Shown in pieces: positions 1 through 5,127 of a DNA stretch of 6,722 bases; within the stretch, counting starts at the first letter, position 1; every line of letters starts with the position of its first letter. A model generated the notes under the pieces. It had not been told where the DNA came from. It saw nothing but the letters and a program-made list of their open reading frames with translations, and did no database searches. A program made the translations under genes and the position numbers. Origin of the DNA: Alphaproteobacteria bacterium UBA1002 (lineage in GTDB: Bacteria; Pseudomonadota; Alphaproteobacteria; Rickettsiales; UBA998). The DNA lies in assembly GCA_002291845.1 (NCBI GenBank), contig DBAU01000049.1:1-6722 (forward strand), written 5' to 3'.

Positions 1-670
1 ACTGAAAAATAAATAGGGATGCAATTCCAAACTGCGCGCAACTAGCAAGAGCAAAATCTAAAGTTAGACTGTCTCCATGAAAATAGGATGGATTCAATAC
101 TGTTTTTTCATCTGATTTTTCTATTCTCAATGCGCTTACAATACCATTCACATTTGGATGCGCTCCGGCTTCTATAGCACCGTTGTATAGCTTGTTGCAA
201 ACTTCATGTAGGATATAATCCTTTGATTTTATTGCATCTAAGAATTTTTTGCTGCTAAAATTTTTTCTTACTTCTGAGGCGTATTCTTTACTATCGTGTC
301 TTTTTAAAAAAACCTCTGATAAAGCTTGGTTATCTAAAATAACTAGTGCATATCCAGAATACTCCAAACAAGACCTTAATAAATTATACGATTCAGGTAT
401 TTGAGTTGAGTATGCCAAGCTACAACCTGCTCTATATGCACTATGCGCTCTGACAAAGAACAAAGCAGCAAGTATGTTTTTGTGGCCAATAAGATTATTA
501 CTAACCCGCTCAAAACAATTATCTATTTTACAAAGATTTTCATGTAGGGGATGTTTCTGAAGATATGTGGCAAAGCGGTTTTGTTGAGCCAATTCAAAGA
601 AATCAGTGATCGAGTCTTCGCCCCAGCCAGGCGGAGCTAAAGAGGTGTTTTTATCCTGCTCACTAACCAT
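1..670 (-). CDS. AT-rich hypothetical protein, 3' end beyond window
   Basis: An uninterrupted minus-strand frame of 223 codons runs from an ATG at 670-668 off the left edge, so the protein is C-terminally incomplete. The ATG lies one base after the TAG of the SDR gene, which suggests translational coupling; only a weak purine stretch (GGCGAG) precedes it. I do not recognise the product with certainty. The N-terminus includes LAPPGWGED (residues 11-19). A mainly helical middle carries RAHSAYRAGCSLA (about 78-90), LLRSCLEYSGYALVI (about 100-114) and FLKRHD (about 124-129), followed by GAHPN (about 177-181). There is no signal peptide, and a few cysteines are scattered without a metal-binding pattern. 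The helical RS-x-LEY pattern loosely recalls DUF5677/HEPN-like helical proteins, but that is a guess. Two sampled lines are roughly 30-37% GC against about 65% in mazG, and AGA, ATA and TTA codons are frequent, which suggests acquisition by transfer. The open, codon-like frame makes a real gene likely; the function is unknown. Confidence 0.8.
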   Translation of the reverse strand, partial: MVSEQDKNTSLAPPGWGEDSITDFFELAQQNRFATYLQKHPLHENLCKIDNCFERVSNNLIGHKNILAALFFVRAHSAYRAGCSLAYSTQIPESYNLLRSCLEYSGYALVILDNQALSEVFLKRHDSKEYASEVRKNFSSKKFLDAIKSKDYILHEVCNKLYNGAIEAGAHPNVNGIVSALRIEKSDEKTVLNPSYFHGDSLTLDFALASCAQFGIASLFIFQ

Positions 671-671
671 A

Positions 672-1436
672 CTAAGCTCGCCACACCGCCAAAGGGCCCG
701 ATGCCTGACAGGTCGGCATCACTTCGAGGCGATTGATGTTCACATGCACGGGTAGGGAGAGTGCCCACACCACGCATTCGGCGATGTCCTCGGCACGAAG
801 CGGCTCCGTCCCTTCATAGACCTGAGCGGCCTTGGCTCGGTCTCCGCCAAAACGTACCACGGAAAACTCCGTCCCTCCGGAAAGCCCAGGCTCAATGTTG
901 GTTACCCGCACGCCGGTGCCGAGCAAATCTGCGCGTAGATTTAGGCTGAACTGCTCAACGAAGGCTTTTGTCGCTCCATACACATTACCGCCCGGATAGG
1001 GATACGTCCCTGCCATCGAGCCCATATTGACGATGTGCCCGCACCCGCGTGCCACCATTCCCGGCAGCAGGGCACGAGTGACATACATCACGCCTTTGAT
1101 GTTGGTATCGACCATGGTCTCCCATTCATCCAGCGAGCAGCGATGGGCCGGCTCCAGCCCCAGCGCGAGGCCTGCGTTATTAATCAGCCCATCGACGGCC
1201 GCCCAATCGTTTGGCAGAGAGGCAAGGCTTTGCTCCACCGCCTCGCGGTCTGTCACATCCATCCTCAAGGTAAAGAGTGCTGCACCGCGATGGGACTCCG
1301 TTAGCGCTGCAAGCTTTTCCTCACTGCGCCCGGCGGCAATCACACGGGCGCCCTCCTTGAGCGCCAACTCGAGAATCGCATATCCATAGCCGCTGGTTGC
1401 ACCCGTGATCAGCACCGTTTTGCCGGAAAGACGCAT
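672..1436 (-). CDS. ydfG: SDR-family NADP-dependent oxidoreductase, YdfG-like (3-hydroxy acid / serine dehydrogenase)
   Basis: This 254-residue protein is a classical short-chain dehydrogenase/reductase. The cofactor motif TGATSGYG is at residues 11-18. Arg37 after the second strand favours NADP(H). DV at 60-61 contacts the adenine, NNAG is at 86-89, and the catalytic set is Asn112, Ser140, Tyr153 and Lys157 (YGATK). Long stretches match E. coli YdfG as I remember it, including LASLP, AGLALG-EPAH, PGMV, GGNVYGATKAF and the end of the domain (HVNIN-LE-MP). YdfG oxidises L-allo-threonine, L-serine and related 3-hydroxy acids and reduces malonic semialdehyde, as a soluble cytoplasmic tetramer. 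The start is well supported: AGGAG (1448-1444, read on the minus strand) lies 7 bases before the ATG, in the 15-base gap after mazG, so the gene is probably cotranscribed with mazG. Substrate assignment rests on family resemblance only. Confidence 0.9.
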   Translation of the reverse strand: MRLSGKTVLITGATSGYGYAILELALKEGARVIAAGRSEEKLAALTESHRGAALFTLRMDVTDREAVEQSLASLPNDWAAVDGLINNAGLALGLEPAHRCSLDEWETMVDTNIKGVMYVTRALLPGMVARGCGHIVNMGSMAGTYPYPGGNVYGATKAFVEQFSLNLRADLLGTGVRVTNIEPGLSGGTEFSVVRFGGDRAKAAQVYEGTEPLRAEDIAECVVWALSLPVHVNINRLEVMPTCQASGPLAVWRA

Positions 1437-1451
1437 AAAGAATCTCCTGTG

Positions 1452-2258
1452 TTATGCCGTGTCTTTTGATGACAAATGCGCCTGCATTTTTTCTTGCTGT
1501 TTTGCCTGCCGCCACCAGCATTCCAGCACATCAAGTGGCTGATCCTCAATGCGGAGCCCTTCAGAAGCTGCCTGTGCTTCCATCCACGCCCAGCGGCGCT
1601 CAAACTTACGGTTGGCCTGACGCAGCGCCCCTTCAGCATCCACGCCCGCATGCCGCGCCACCATGGCCAGCGTGAACAGCACATCGCCCAGCTCTTCCGT
1701 GCGCTCATCAGGGGTGGTGGCGGCGTCAAACTCGGCCAGCTCTTCGTCCAGCTTGGCGCGTGCGCCGGCCATGCCGTCCCAGTCAAAACCCAGCCGCGCC
1801 ACGCGATTGCCCATCTTCTGGGCGCGCATCAGGGCGGGCAGCGCCAGCGGAAGATCGGCCAGTGCCCCGCCTTCCCTCTTTTGTGCTTTGATATCTTCCC
1901 AGGCCGCTTTCTGCTCTTTCTCGCTGGCGAAGCGCGCATCGGCAAACACATGGGGGTGGCGTTCGAGCATTTTATCAGCAATGGATGCGGCCACCTGCTC
2001 AAAGTCAAAGTGCCCCTGCTCTTCTGCCATACGGGCATGAAAGACCACTTGGAGCAGCAAATCCCCGAGTTCGCCGCGCAGATCCTCGAGGTCGCCCCGG
2101 GCAATGGCGTCAGCGACTTCGTAAGCCTCCTCGATGGTATAGGGGGCTATGGTAGTAAAATTTTGCGCAACATCCCACGGGCAGCCTGCCTGCGGATCAC
2201 GTAGGCGGGCCATGATGGACAGTAAACGTTGGGTATGGAAAAGGAGAGTCTCAGCCAT
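1452..2258 (-). CDS. mazG: MazG, nucleoside triphosphate pyrophosphohydrolase
   Basis: This 268-residue protein has the two-domain MazG layout and nearly the length of E. coli MazG (about 263). MazG hydrolyses (d)NTPs to NMP and pyrophosphate in the cytoplasm, cleaning the nucleotide pool and, in E. coli, moderating ppGpp-linked stress. The N-terminal domain has the Mg-binding helices EEAYE (43-47) and ELGDLL (63-68), preceded by the family signature CPWD (26-29) and TIAPYTIEE. HPHVFAD at 101-107 and LPALMRAQK at 140-148 are family hallmarks. The second domain has EELAEF (172-177) and EELGDVLF (188-195), so both metal-binding sets look intact. The ATG at 2258 puts the N-terminus in register with the family, but no convincing Shine-Dalgarno precedes it; Met16 would be a poor alternative because it cuts into the first conserved helix. 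The gene is divergent from fdxA and heads the run mazG-ydfG-hypothetical. Confidence 0.95.
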   Translation of the reverse strand: MAETLLFHTQRLLSIMARLRDPQAGCPWDVAQNFTTIAPYTIEEAYEVADAIARGDLEDLRGELGDLLLQVVFHARMAEEQGHFDFEQVAASIADKMLERHPHVFADARFASEKEQKAAWEDIKAQKREGGALADLPLALPALMRAQKMGNRVARLGFDWDGMAGARAKLDEELAEFDAATTPDERTEELGDVLFTLAMVARHAGVDAEGALRQANRKFERRWAWMEAQAASEGLRIEDQPLDVLECWWRQAKQQEKMQAHLSSKDTA

Positions 2259-2359
2259 AGGAGCGGGCTTGCAAAGCAGACAAAGTTGGATTAGTTAGCC
2301 CGCACAGGGATAGCCGATTGCCATCGGGCTGGCAAACCCTGCCTTAACTGGAGAGTTCC
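2259..2359. promoter_or_regulatory. divergent mazG/fdxA spacer with nested dyad and a candidate mazG promoter
   Basis: This 101-bp spacer must carry the start signals for both genes. On the minus strand, TTGCCA (2335-2330; 5 of 6 bases of the -35 consensus) is followed after 17 bases by TATCCC (2312-2307; 3 of 6). That is a plausible mazG promoter with a leader of about 40 bases. The same bases form a nested dyad: CCGAT (2314-2318) pairs with ATCGG (2323-2327) around a TGCC loop, AGCC (2312-2315) can extend to GGCT (2327-2330), and CAGGG (2305-2309) faces CCCTG (2337-2341). No equally good plus-strand promoter for fdxA stands out; TTGGAT (2286-2291) is a weak -35 candidate. The dyad may be an operator or an RNA hairpin; the promoter is a by-eye match. 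Confidence 0.35.
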
Positions 2360-2695
2360 ATGACGTTCGTCGTCACCGATGCCTGCGTGCGCTGCAAATA
2401 CACTGATTGCGTAGAAGTGTGTCCAGTAGACTGCTTCTATGAGGGCGAAAACATGCTGGTGATTAACCCCGATGAGTGCATTGATTGTGGTGTGTGTGAG
2501 CCGGAATGCCCGGCCGAAGCCATACATCCGGAATCCGAAGCGTTGCTTAAGTGGGTGGAAATCAATCGTGAATTTGCGGCCAAATGGCCGGTTCTGACGA
2601 AAAAGAAGGACGCGCCGGCCGACGCTGATGAGTTTTTGGGGCAGTCCGGTAAATTTGAGACGTTTTTCAGCCCAAAGCCCGGCAGTGGCGACTAA
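2360..2695 (+). CDS. fdxA: FdxA, 7Fe ferredoxin ([3Fe-4S][4Fe-4S])
   Basis: This 111-residue soluble electron carrier closely resembles Azotobacter ferredoxin I and alphaproteobacterial FdxA. The N-terminal cluster pattern is C9-x2-C12-x4-C17-x3-C21-P-x2-C25, and the second is C40-x2-C43-x2-C46-x3-C50-P. By analogy with Azotobacter FdI, C9, C17 and C50 bind the [3Fe-4S] cluster and C21, C40, C43 and C46 bind the [4Fe-4S] cluster, leaving C12 and C25 free. The typical stretch KYTDCVEVCPVDCFYEG is present, and the acidic C-terminal part (from about residue 60) has the family's length. It acts in the cytoplasm as a low-potential redox protein; its partners cannot be read from this window. GGAG at 2350-2353 lies 6 bases before the ATG and fixes the start. 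It precedes carD on the same strand, but 361 bases separate the two coding regions, so independent transcription is likely. Confidence 0.96.
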   Translation: MTFVVTDACVRCKYTDCVEVCPVDCFYEGENMLVINPDECIDCGVCEPECPAEAIHPESEALLKWVEINREFAAKWPVLTKKKDAPADADEFLGQSGKFETFFSPKPGSGD

Positions 2696-2741
2696 ACAGA
2701 AAACGCTTTATACCTCACCCTCTATATTTTGATTTTCAGCC

Positions 2742-2779
2742 TTGTATCCCAAAAGGCCTTTTTAACGGCCTTGATACAA
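2742..2779 (+). terminator. stem-loop after fdxA, candidate 3' end (not canonical)
   Basis: About 46 bases after the fdxA stop, TTGTATC (2742-2748) pairs with GATACAA (2773-2779), and AAGGCC (2753-2758) pairs with GGCCTT (2767-2772). This gives 13 base pairs with a one-sided CCAA bulge and an 8-base loop (TTTTTAAC). An A-run rather than a T-run follows on the plus strand, so it is not a standard intrinsic terminator. It may stabilise the fdxA 3' end, end transcripts together with a factor, or be a protein-binding dyad. The pairing is seen directly; the role is inferred. Confidence 0.45.
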
Positions 2780-2922
2780 AAAAGAATCGCACGGCGGGAG
2801 AAAATCACACAATCGCGCACGTGAACGTGAGGGAAGAATCCAGGAAAACTGCGCTTTTTAGCCGCAATTACTAACGAAATACTAAAAATTGTTACAATCT
2901 TAGATAAATTTTATTTTTCCAG
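2780..2922. other. non-coding stretch between fdxA stem-loop and carD promoter
   Basis: No credible coding frame or RNA gene is visible in this part of the 361-bp fdxA-carD gap. It contains GCACGTGAACGTGAG near 2817-2831, with a CACGTG palindrome and a second ACGTG copy. It also has two GAATC sites (2784-2788 and 2836-2840) and the odd palindrome ATTGT-T-ACAAT (2888-2898). Base composition shifts from mixed to strongly AT-rich around 2860, as expected when approaching a promoter. Confidence 0.5.
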
Positions 2923-2958
2923 TTTTAATGGGCTAAATTTTGTGGTATATATACAACA
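2923..2958 (+). promoter_or_regulatory. probable carD promoter (extended -10)
   Basis: TGGTATATA (2943-2951) fits an extended -10 element (TG, one base, then TATATA at 2946-2951). A weak -35, TTTTAA (2923-2928), lies 17 bases upstream in AT-rich DNA. Transcription would start near 2958, giving a leader of about 100 bases before carD. The -10 overlaps the perfect 10-bp palindrome GTATATATAC (2945-2954), flanked by TTGT (2940-2943) and ACAA (2953-2956), so a repressor or activator could bind on the promoter itself. This is a by-eye match without score statistics. Confidence 0.45.
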
Positions 2959-3056
2959 TCTCGCGCACCTCCTGAGTTGGTGACAATCTGTTGTGTGCCC
3001 GCCATCCGGCGCGTGAGAAATTTATTATTTGTAACCCCCATTATTGAGGTGTGGCT
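2959..3056 (+). promoter_or_regulatory. carD 5' leader with possible SD-sequestering segment
   Basis: In the inferred leader, CACCTC (2966-2971) is exactly complementary to GAGGTG (3046-3051), which contains the carD Shine-Dalgarno. Pairing can continue through G2965-T3052 (wobble) and C2964-G3053, for 8 consecutive pairs. CACC (2966-2969) can instead pair locally with GGTG (2979-2982), which would leave the Shine-Dalgarno free. The two exclusive pairings resemble a simple translational switch. No known riboswitch class is recognised; the regulatory role is inferred. Confidence 0.3.
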
Positions 3057-3566
3057 ATGTCGAAAAAATCCGCCCAGAAATTCGCCGTCGGTTCCTATGT
3101 CGTGTACCCTACACATGGCGTCGGCAAAATCGTGGGTGAAGAGACGCAGTCGATCGGCGAGATCGAGCTGCGCGTCTTCGTGATTGAATTCAAAAAAGAC
3201 AAGATGACTTTGCGCGTACCGGTGCATCGTGCAGAAGCCGCCGGCCTGCGTAACATCAGCAACACCGATGAGATCAAGAAAGCCATTGATGTCCTCAAAG
3301 GAAAGGCCAAAACCTCCCGCGGGATGTGGAGCCGCCGCGCTCAGGAATACGAAGCAAAGATCAACTCAGGCAATATCATCTCCATTGCCGAGGTGGTACG
3401 TGACCTGCACAAGAACGTCGATCAGTCCGAGCGTTCCTACTCTGAGCGCATGATCTATGAATCGGCGCTGGGCCGCCTCGCGGGCGAACTCGCCGCCGCC
3501 GAGGATGTGGAGCTGAAAGACGCCTCCGACAAGCTCCTGAAGATGCTCCGTAAAGTGGCAGCGTAA
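3057..3566 (+). CDS. carD: CarD/CdnL family RNA-polymerase-binding transcription regulator
   Basis: This 169-residue protein binds the RNA polymerase beta subunit and stabilises open promoter complexes, notably at rRNA and other growth-related promoters (family knowledge from Mycobacterium, Myxococcus and Caulobacter). The N-terminal RNA-polymerase-interacting domain (about 8-65) carries VVYP (15-18), HGVG (20-23) and KDKMTLRVPV (47-56). The helical C-terminal DNA-contacting domain includes RGMWSRRAQEYEAKI (88-102), whose Trp91 aligns with the tryptophan that inserts into the minor groove at the -10 edge, plus AEVVRDL (111-117) and SYSER (127-131). I chose ATG 3057: GAGG at 3046-3049 sits 7 bases before it. 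The in-frame GTG at 3051 overlaps that Shine-Dalgarno and would add only two residues. The protein ends in Ala-Ala, as the ClpXP-degraded Caulobacter CdnL does. A strong terminator follows, so the gene looks monocistronic. Confidence 0.95.
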   Translation: MSKKSAQKFAVGSYVVYPTHGVGKIVGEETQSIGEIELRVFVIEFKKDKMTLRVPVHRAEAAGLRNISNTDEIKKAIDVLKGKAKTSRGMWSRRAQEYEAKINSGNIISIAEVVRDLHKNVDQSERSYSERMIYESALGRLAGELAAAEDVELKDASDKLLKMLRKVAA

Positions 3567-3593
3567 CCCTCTCCACTCCTCCTACGTGATGAT

Positions 3594-3629
3594 AAAAAAG
3601 GCCGGTAAGATCACCGGCCTTTTTTATTT
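3594..3629 (+). terminator. intrinsic terminator of carD
   Basis: GGCCGGT (3600-3606) and ACCGGCC (3613-3619) form a perfect 7-bp GC-rich stem with a 6-base loop (AAGATC). A-tract 3594-3599 and T-tract 3620-3625 extend the pairing, and a T-rich tail continues to 3629. It lies 27 bases after the carD stop. The symmetrical A/T flanks make it potentially bidirectional, so it could also stop antisense transcripts arriving from the sdh side. Confidence 0.92.
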
Positions 3630-3642
3630 ATTTCACCAAAAC

Positions 3643-3693
3643 TTAACAATAGCAGGCCGTTAATTCAGATATAATAATATTTATACTGAGAGG
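3643..3693 (+). promoter_or_regulatory. promoter and ribosome-binding site of the orphan membrane-protein gene
   Basis: A perfect TATAAT (3670-3675) lies between the carD terminator and the next gene, putting the start near 3682 and leaving a leader of about 17 bases. The best -35-like hexamer, TTAACA (3643-3648), is 21 bases upstream, longer than the usual 16-18, so the -35 may be weak or absent. GAGAGG (3688-3693) is a good Shine-Dalgarno 5 bases before the ATG at 3699. Confidence 0.5.
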
Positions 3694-3698
3694 CTGCT

Positions 3699-4316
3699 AT
3701 GGGATTATTTGAAAATACACCACAGACAACAGATGATCATTTAAAGGTCATTGAAGAGAAATCTGCTAAAGAAACATCGACCTCGCAAAAAGTGCTCGCC
3801 GCTGCAAGCGGGATAGGTTCCGCAGTAGTTACCGGAGCCACCTGGCTTGGCGTTGATATGGCAGTTGATGCAGCCCAGCGGAACTCACATCTTTTTGATG
3901 GCATTACCGTTCATCATGCACAAAAAGATTTTGTTAAAGAAGGTAAGAATTTCCAAGCAACTGCACGCGTCATCGATAAAGATAAGACAACAGCATTGTG
4001 GAATGCTGTTAAAGAGGGCCTTAAACCCGGCAATCTGTGGCAGCAGACAAAAACTTTCGCCAAAGAGCATCCCAAGTACACGATCGCCATCGTGGGCGCA
4101 TCTACCGCATTAGGGGCGATAAGTGGCTACGGACAACTTTTACTCTATAAAAAAGATAATGATGCACAAATTGGCGATAGCGTTCGTGCGGTAAGAAAAA
4201 TGTACGCGGAAGCAATGCCAGAAGAAAAAGAGCGGATCGCGACGCAGCTCGCCGGCGGCAAATGGACAGCTAAAGTAAGCGCAGAAACTCCGTCTTCAAA
4301 AGAGGTTTCACGCTAG
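3699..4316 (+). CDS. hypothetical protein with two probable membrane segments
   Basis: I do not recognise this 205-residue protein. The first 30 residues are polar and slightly acidic, so there is no standard signal peptide. A small-residue-rich hydrophobic stretch spans about 31-57 (LAAASGIGSAVVTGATWLGV). A positively charged, lysine-rich linker with HAQKDF and KEGLKPGNLW follows (about 60-126). A second hydrophobic stretch spans about 128-150, with Gly133, Gly139, Gly143 and Gly145 spaced like a glycine zipper. The C-terminus (151-205) is charged and probably helical (VRAVRKMYAEAMPEEKERI). By the positive-inside rule the linker may be cytoplasmic, but the segments are weak enough to be amphipathic or peripheral. 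The start is supported by GAGAGG at 3688-3693. It has its own TATAAT box, follows the carD terminator, and ends 3 bases from the sdhB stop on the opposite strand, so it stands alone. GC is lower than in the neighbouring sdh genes. No enzymatic motif is visible. Confidence 0.8.
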   Translation: MGLFENTPQTTDDHLKVIEEKSAKETSTSQKVLAAASGIGSAVVTGATWLGVDMAVDAAQRNSHLFDGITVHHAQKDFVKEGKNFQATARVIDKDKTTALWNAVKEGLKPGNLWQQTKTFAKEHPKYTIAIVGASTALGAISGYGQLLLYKKDNDAQIGDSVRAVRKMYAEAMPEEKERIATQLAGGKWTAKVSAETPSSKEVSR

Positions 4317-4319
4317 GCA

Positions 4320-5117
4320 CTACACCCGCCGCTCGACCATCAGCTTCTTGATCTCCGCAATCGCCTTGGCCGGGTTCAGGCCTTTGGGGCAGGCTTTGGC
4401 GCAGTTCATGATGGTATGGCAGCGGTACAGGCGGAACGGGTCTTCCAGCATGTCCAGGCGCTCGCCGGTGAACTCATCGCGCGAGTCGACGATCCAGCGG
4501 TACGCCTGCAGCAGCACGGCGGGGCCGAGATAGCGCTCAGGGTTCCACCAGTAGCTCGGGCAGGAGGTGGAGCAGCAGAAGCACAGGATGCACTCATAGA
4601 GGCCGTCCAGTTTCTTACGGTCTTCTTCCGATTGCAGCCGCTCACGAGTCGGTGCGGCGGACTGGGTCATCAGCCACGGTTTGATCGACTCATACTGCGC
4701 GTAGATGTGCTTAAGGTCGGGCACCAGGTCTTTAATGACCTTCATATGCGGCAGCGGATAGATGGTGACCTCGCCCTTCACATCCTCAATCGGCTTGGTG
4801 CAGGCGAGCGTATTGGTGCCGTCGATGTTCATTGAGCAGGAACCGCAAATCCCCTCCCGGCAGGAGCGGCGGAAGGTCAGCGTCTGGTCCAACTCCCCTT
4901 TGATTTTGATCAGCGCATCGAGCACCATCGGGCCGCAGGCATCCATATCGACTTCGTAGCGGTCCATGCGTGGGTTTTTCGGCACGCCCGCCGCATCCAC
5001 ATCGGACGGATCCCAGCGGTAGATATTGAAGACACGCACATTGGTGGCGCCTTCCGCTTTATAGGCGCGCCCATTTTTACTGATCTTTGAATTGGCGGGT
5101 AGAGAAAACTCGGCCAT
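4320..5117 (-). CDS. sdhB: succinate dehydrogenase iron-sulfur subunit (SdhB)
   Basis: SdhB (265 residues from the chosen start) passes electrons from the SdhA flavin through three iron-sulfur clusters to ubiquinone in complex II, on the cytoplasmic face of the inner membrane. The [2Fe-2S] ligands are C86, C91, C94 and C106 (SCREGICGSC, then LAC). By comparison with E. coli SdhB, the [4Fe-4S] ligands are C176, C179, C182 and C243, and the [3Fe-4S] ligands are C186, C233 and C239. Trp191 in CPSYWWNPE and His234 correspond to quinone-site residues, so all key ligands are present. I prefer ATG 5117 (MAEFSLPANS) because AAGGAAA at 5129-5123 lies 5 bases upstream. A longer frame open from 5204 would add 29 unrelated-looking residues and overlap the sdhA end. 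The gene starts 10 bases after the sdhA stop, indicating cotranscription. Confidence 0.96.
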   Translation of the reverse strand: MAEFSLPANSKISKNGRAYKAEGATNVRVFNIYRWDPSDVDAAGVPKNPRMDRYEVDMDACGPMVLDALIKIKGELDQTLTFRRSCREGICGSCSMNIDGTNTLACTKPIEDVKGEVTIYPLPHMKVIKDLVPDLKHIYAQYESIKPWLMTQSAAPTRERLQSEEDRKKLDGLYECILCFCCSTSCPSYWWNPERYLGPAVLLQAYRWIVDSRDEFTGERLDMLEDPFRLYRCHTIMNCAKACPKGLNPAKAIAEIKKLMVERRV

Positions 5118-5127
5118 GGATGTTTCC

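Noticed and set aside
1476..2204. 242-residue plus-strand open frame opposite mazG
   Set aside because: It is the antisense shadow of a fully recognisable mazG with all metal-binding motifs. Its translation lacks any family pattern and it has no ribosome-binding site.
2784..2840. Two GAATC (GANTC, CcrM-type) sites between fdxA and carD
   Set aside because: About one or two such sites are expected by chance in a stretch this long, so cell-cycle methylation control is not supported.
2925..3227. 100-residue minus-strand frame across the carD promoter and 5' end
   Set aside because: It overlaps carD coding sequence and the AT-rich promoter, has no Shine-Dalgarno, and its product looks random.
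2360..3566. fdxA and carD as one operon
   Set aside because: They are co-directional, but 361 bases of non-coding DNA with a stem-loop and a plausible carD promoter separate them; conserved adjacency alone does not show cotranscription.
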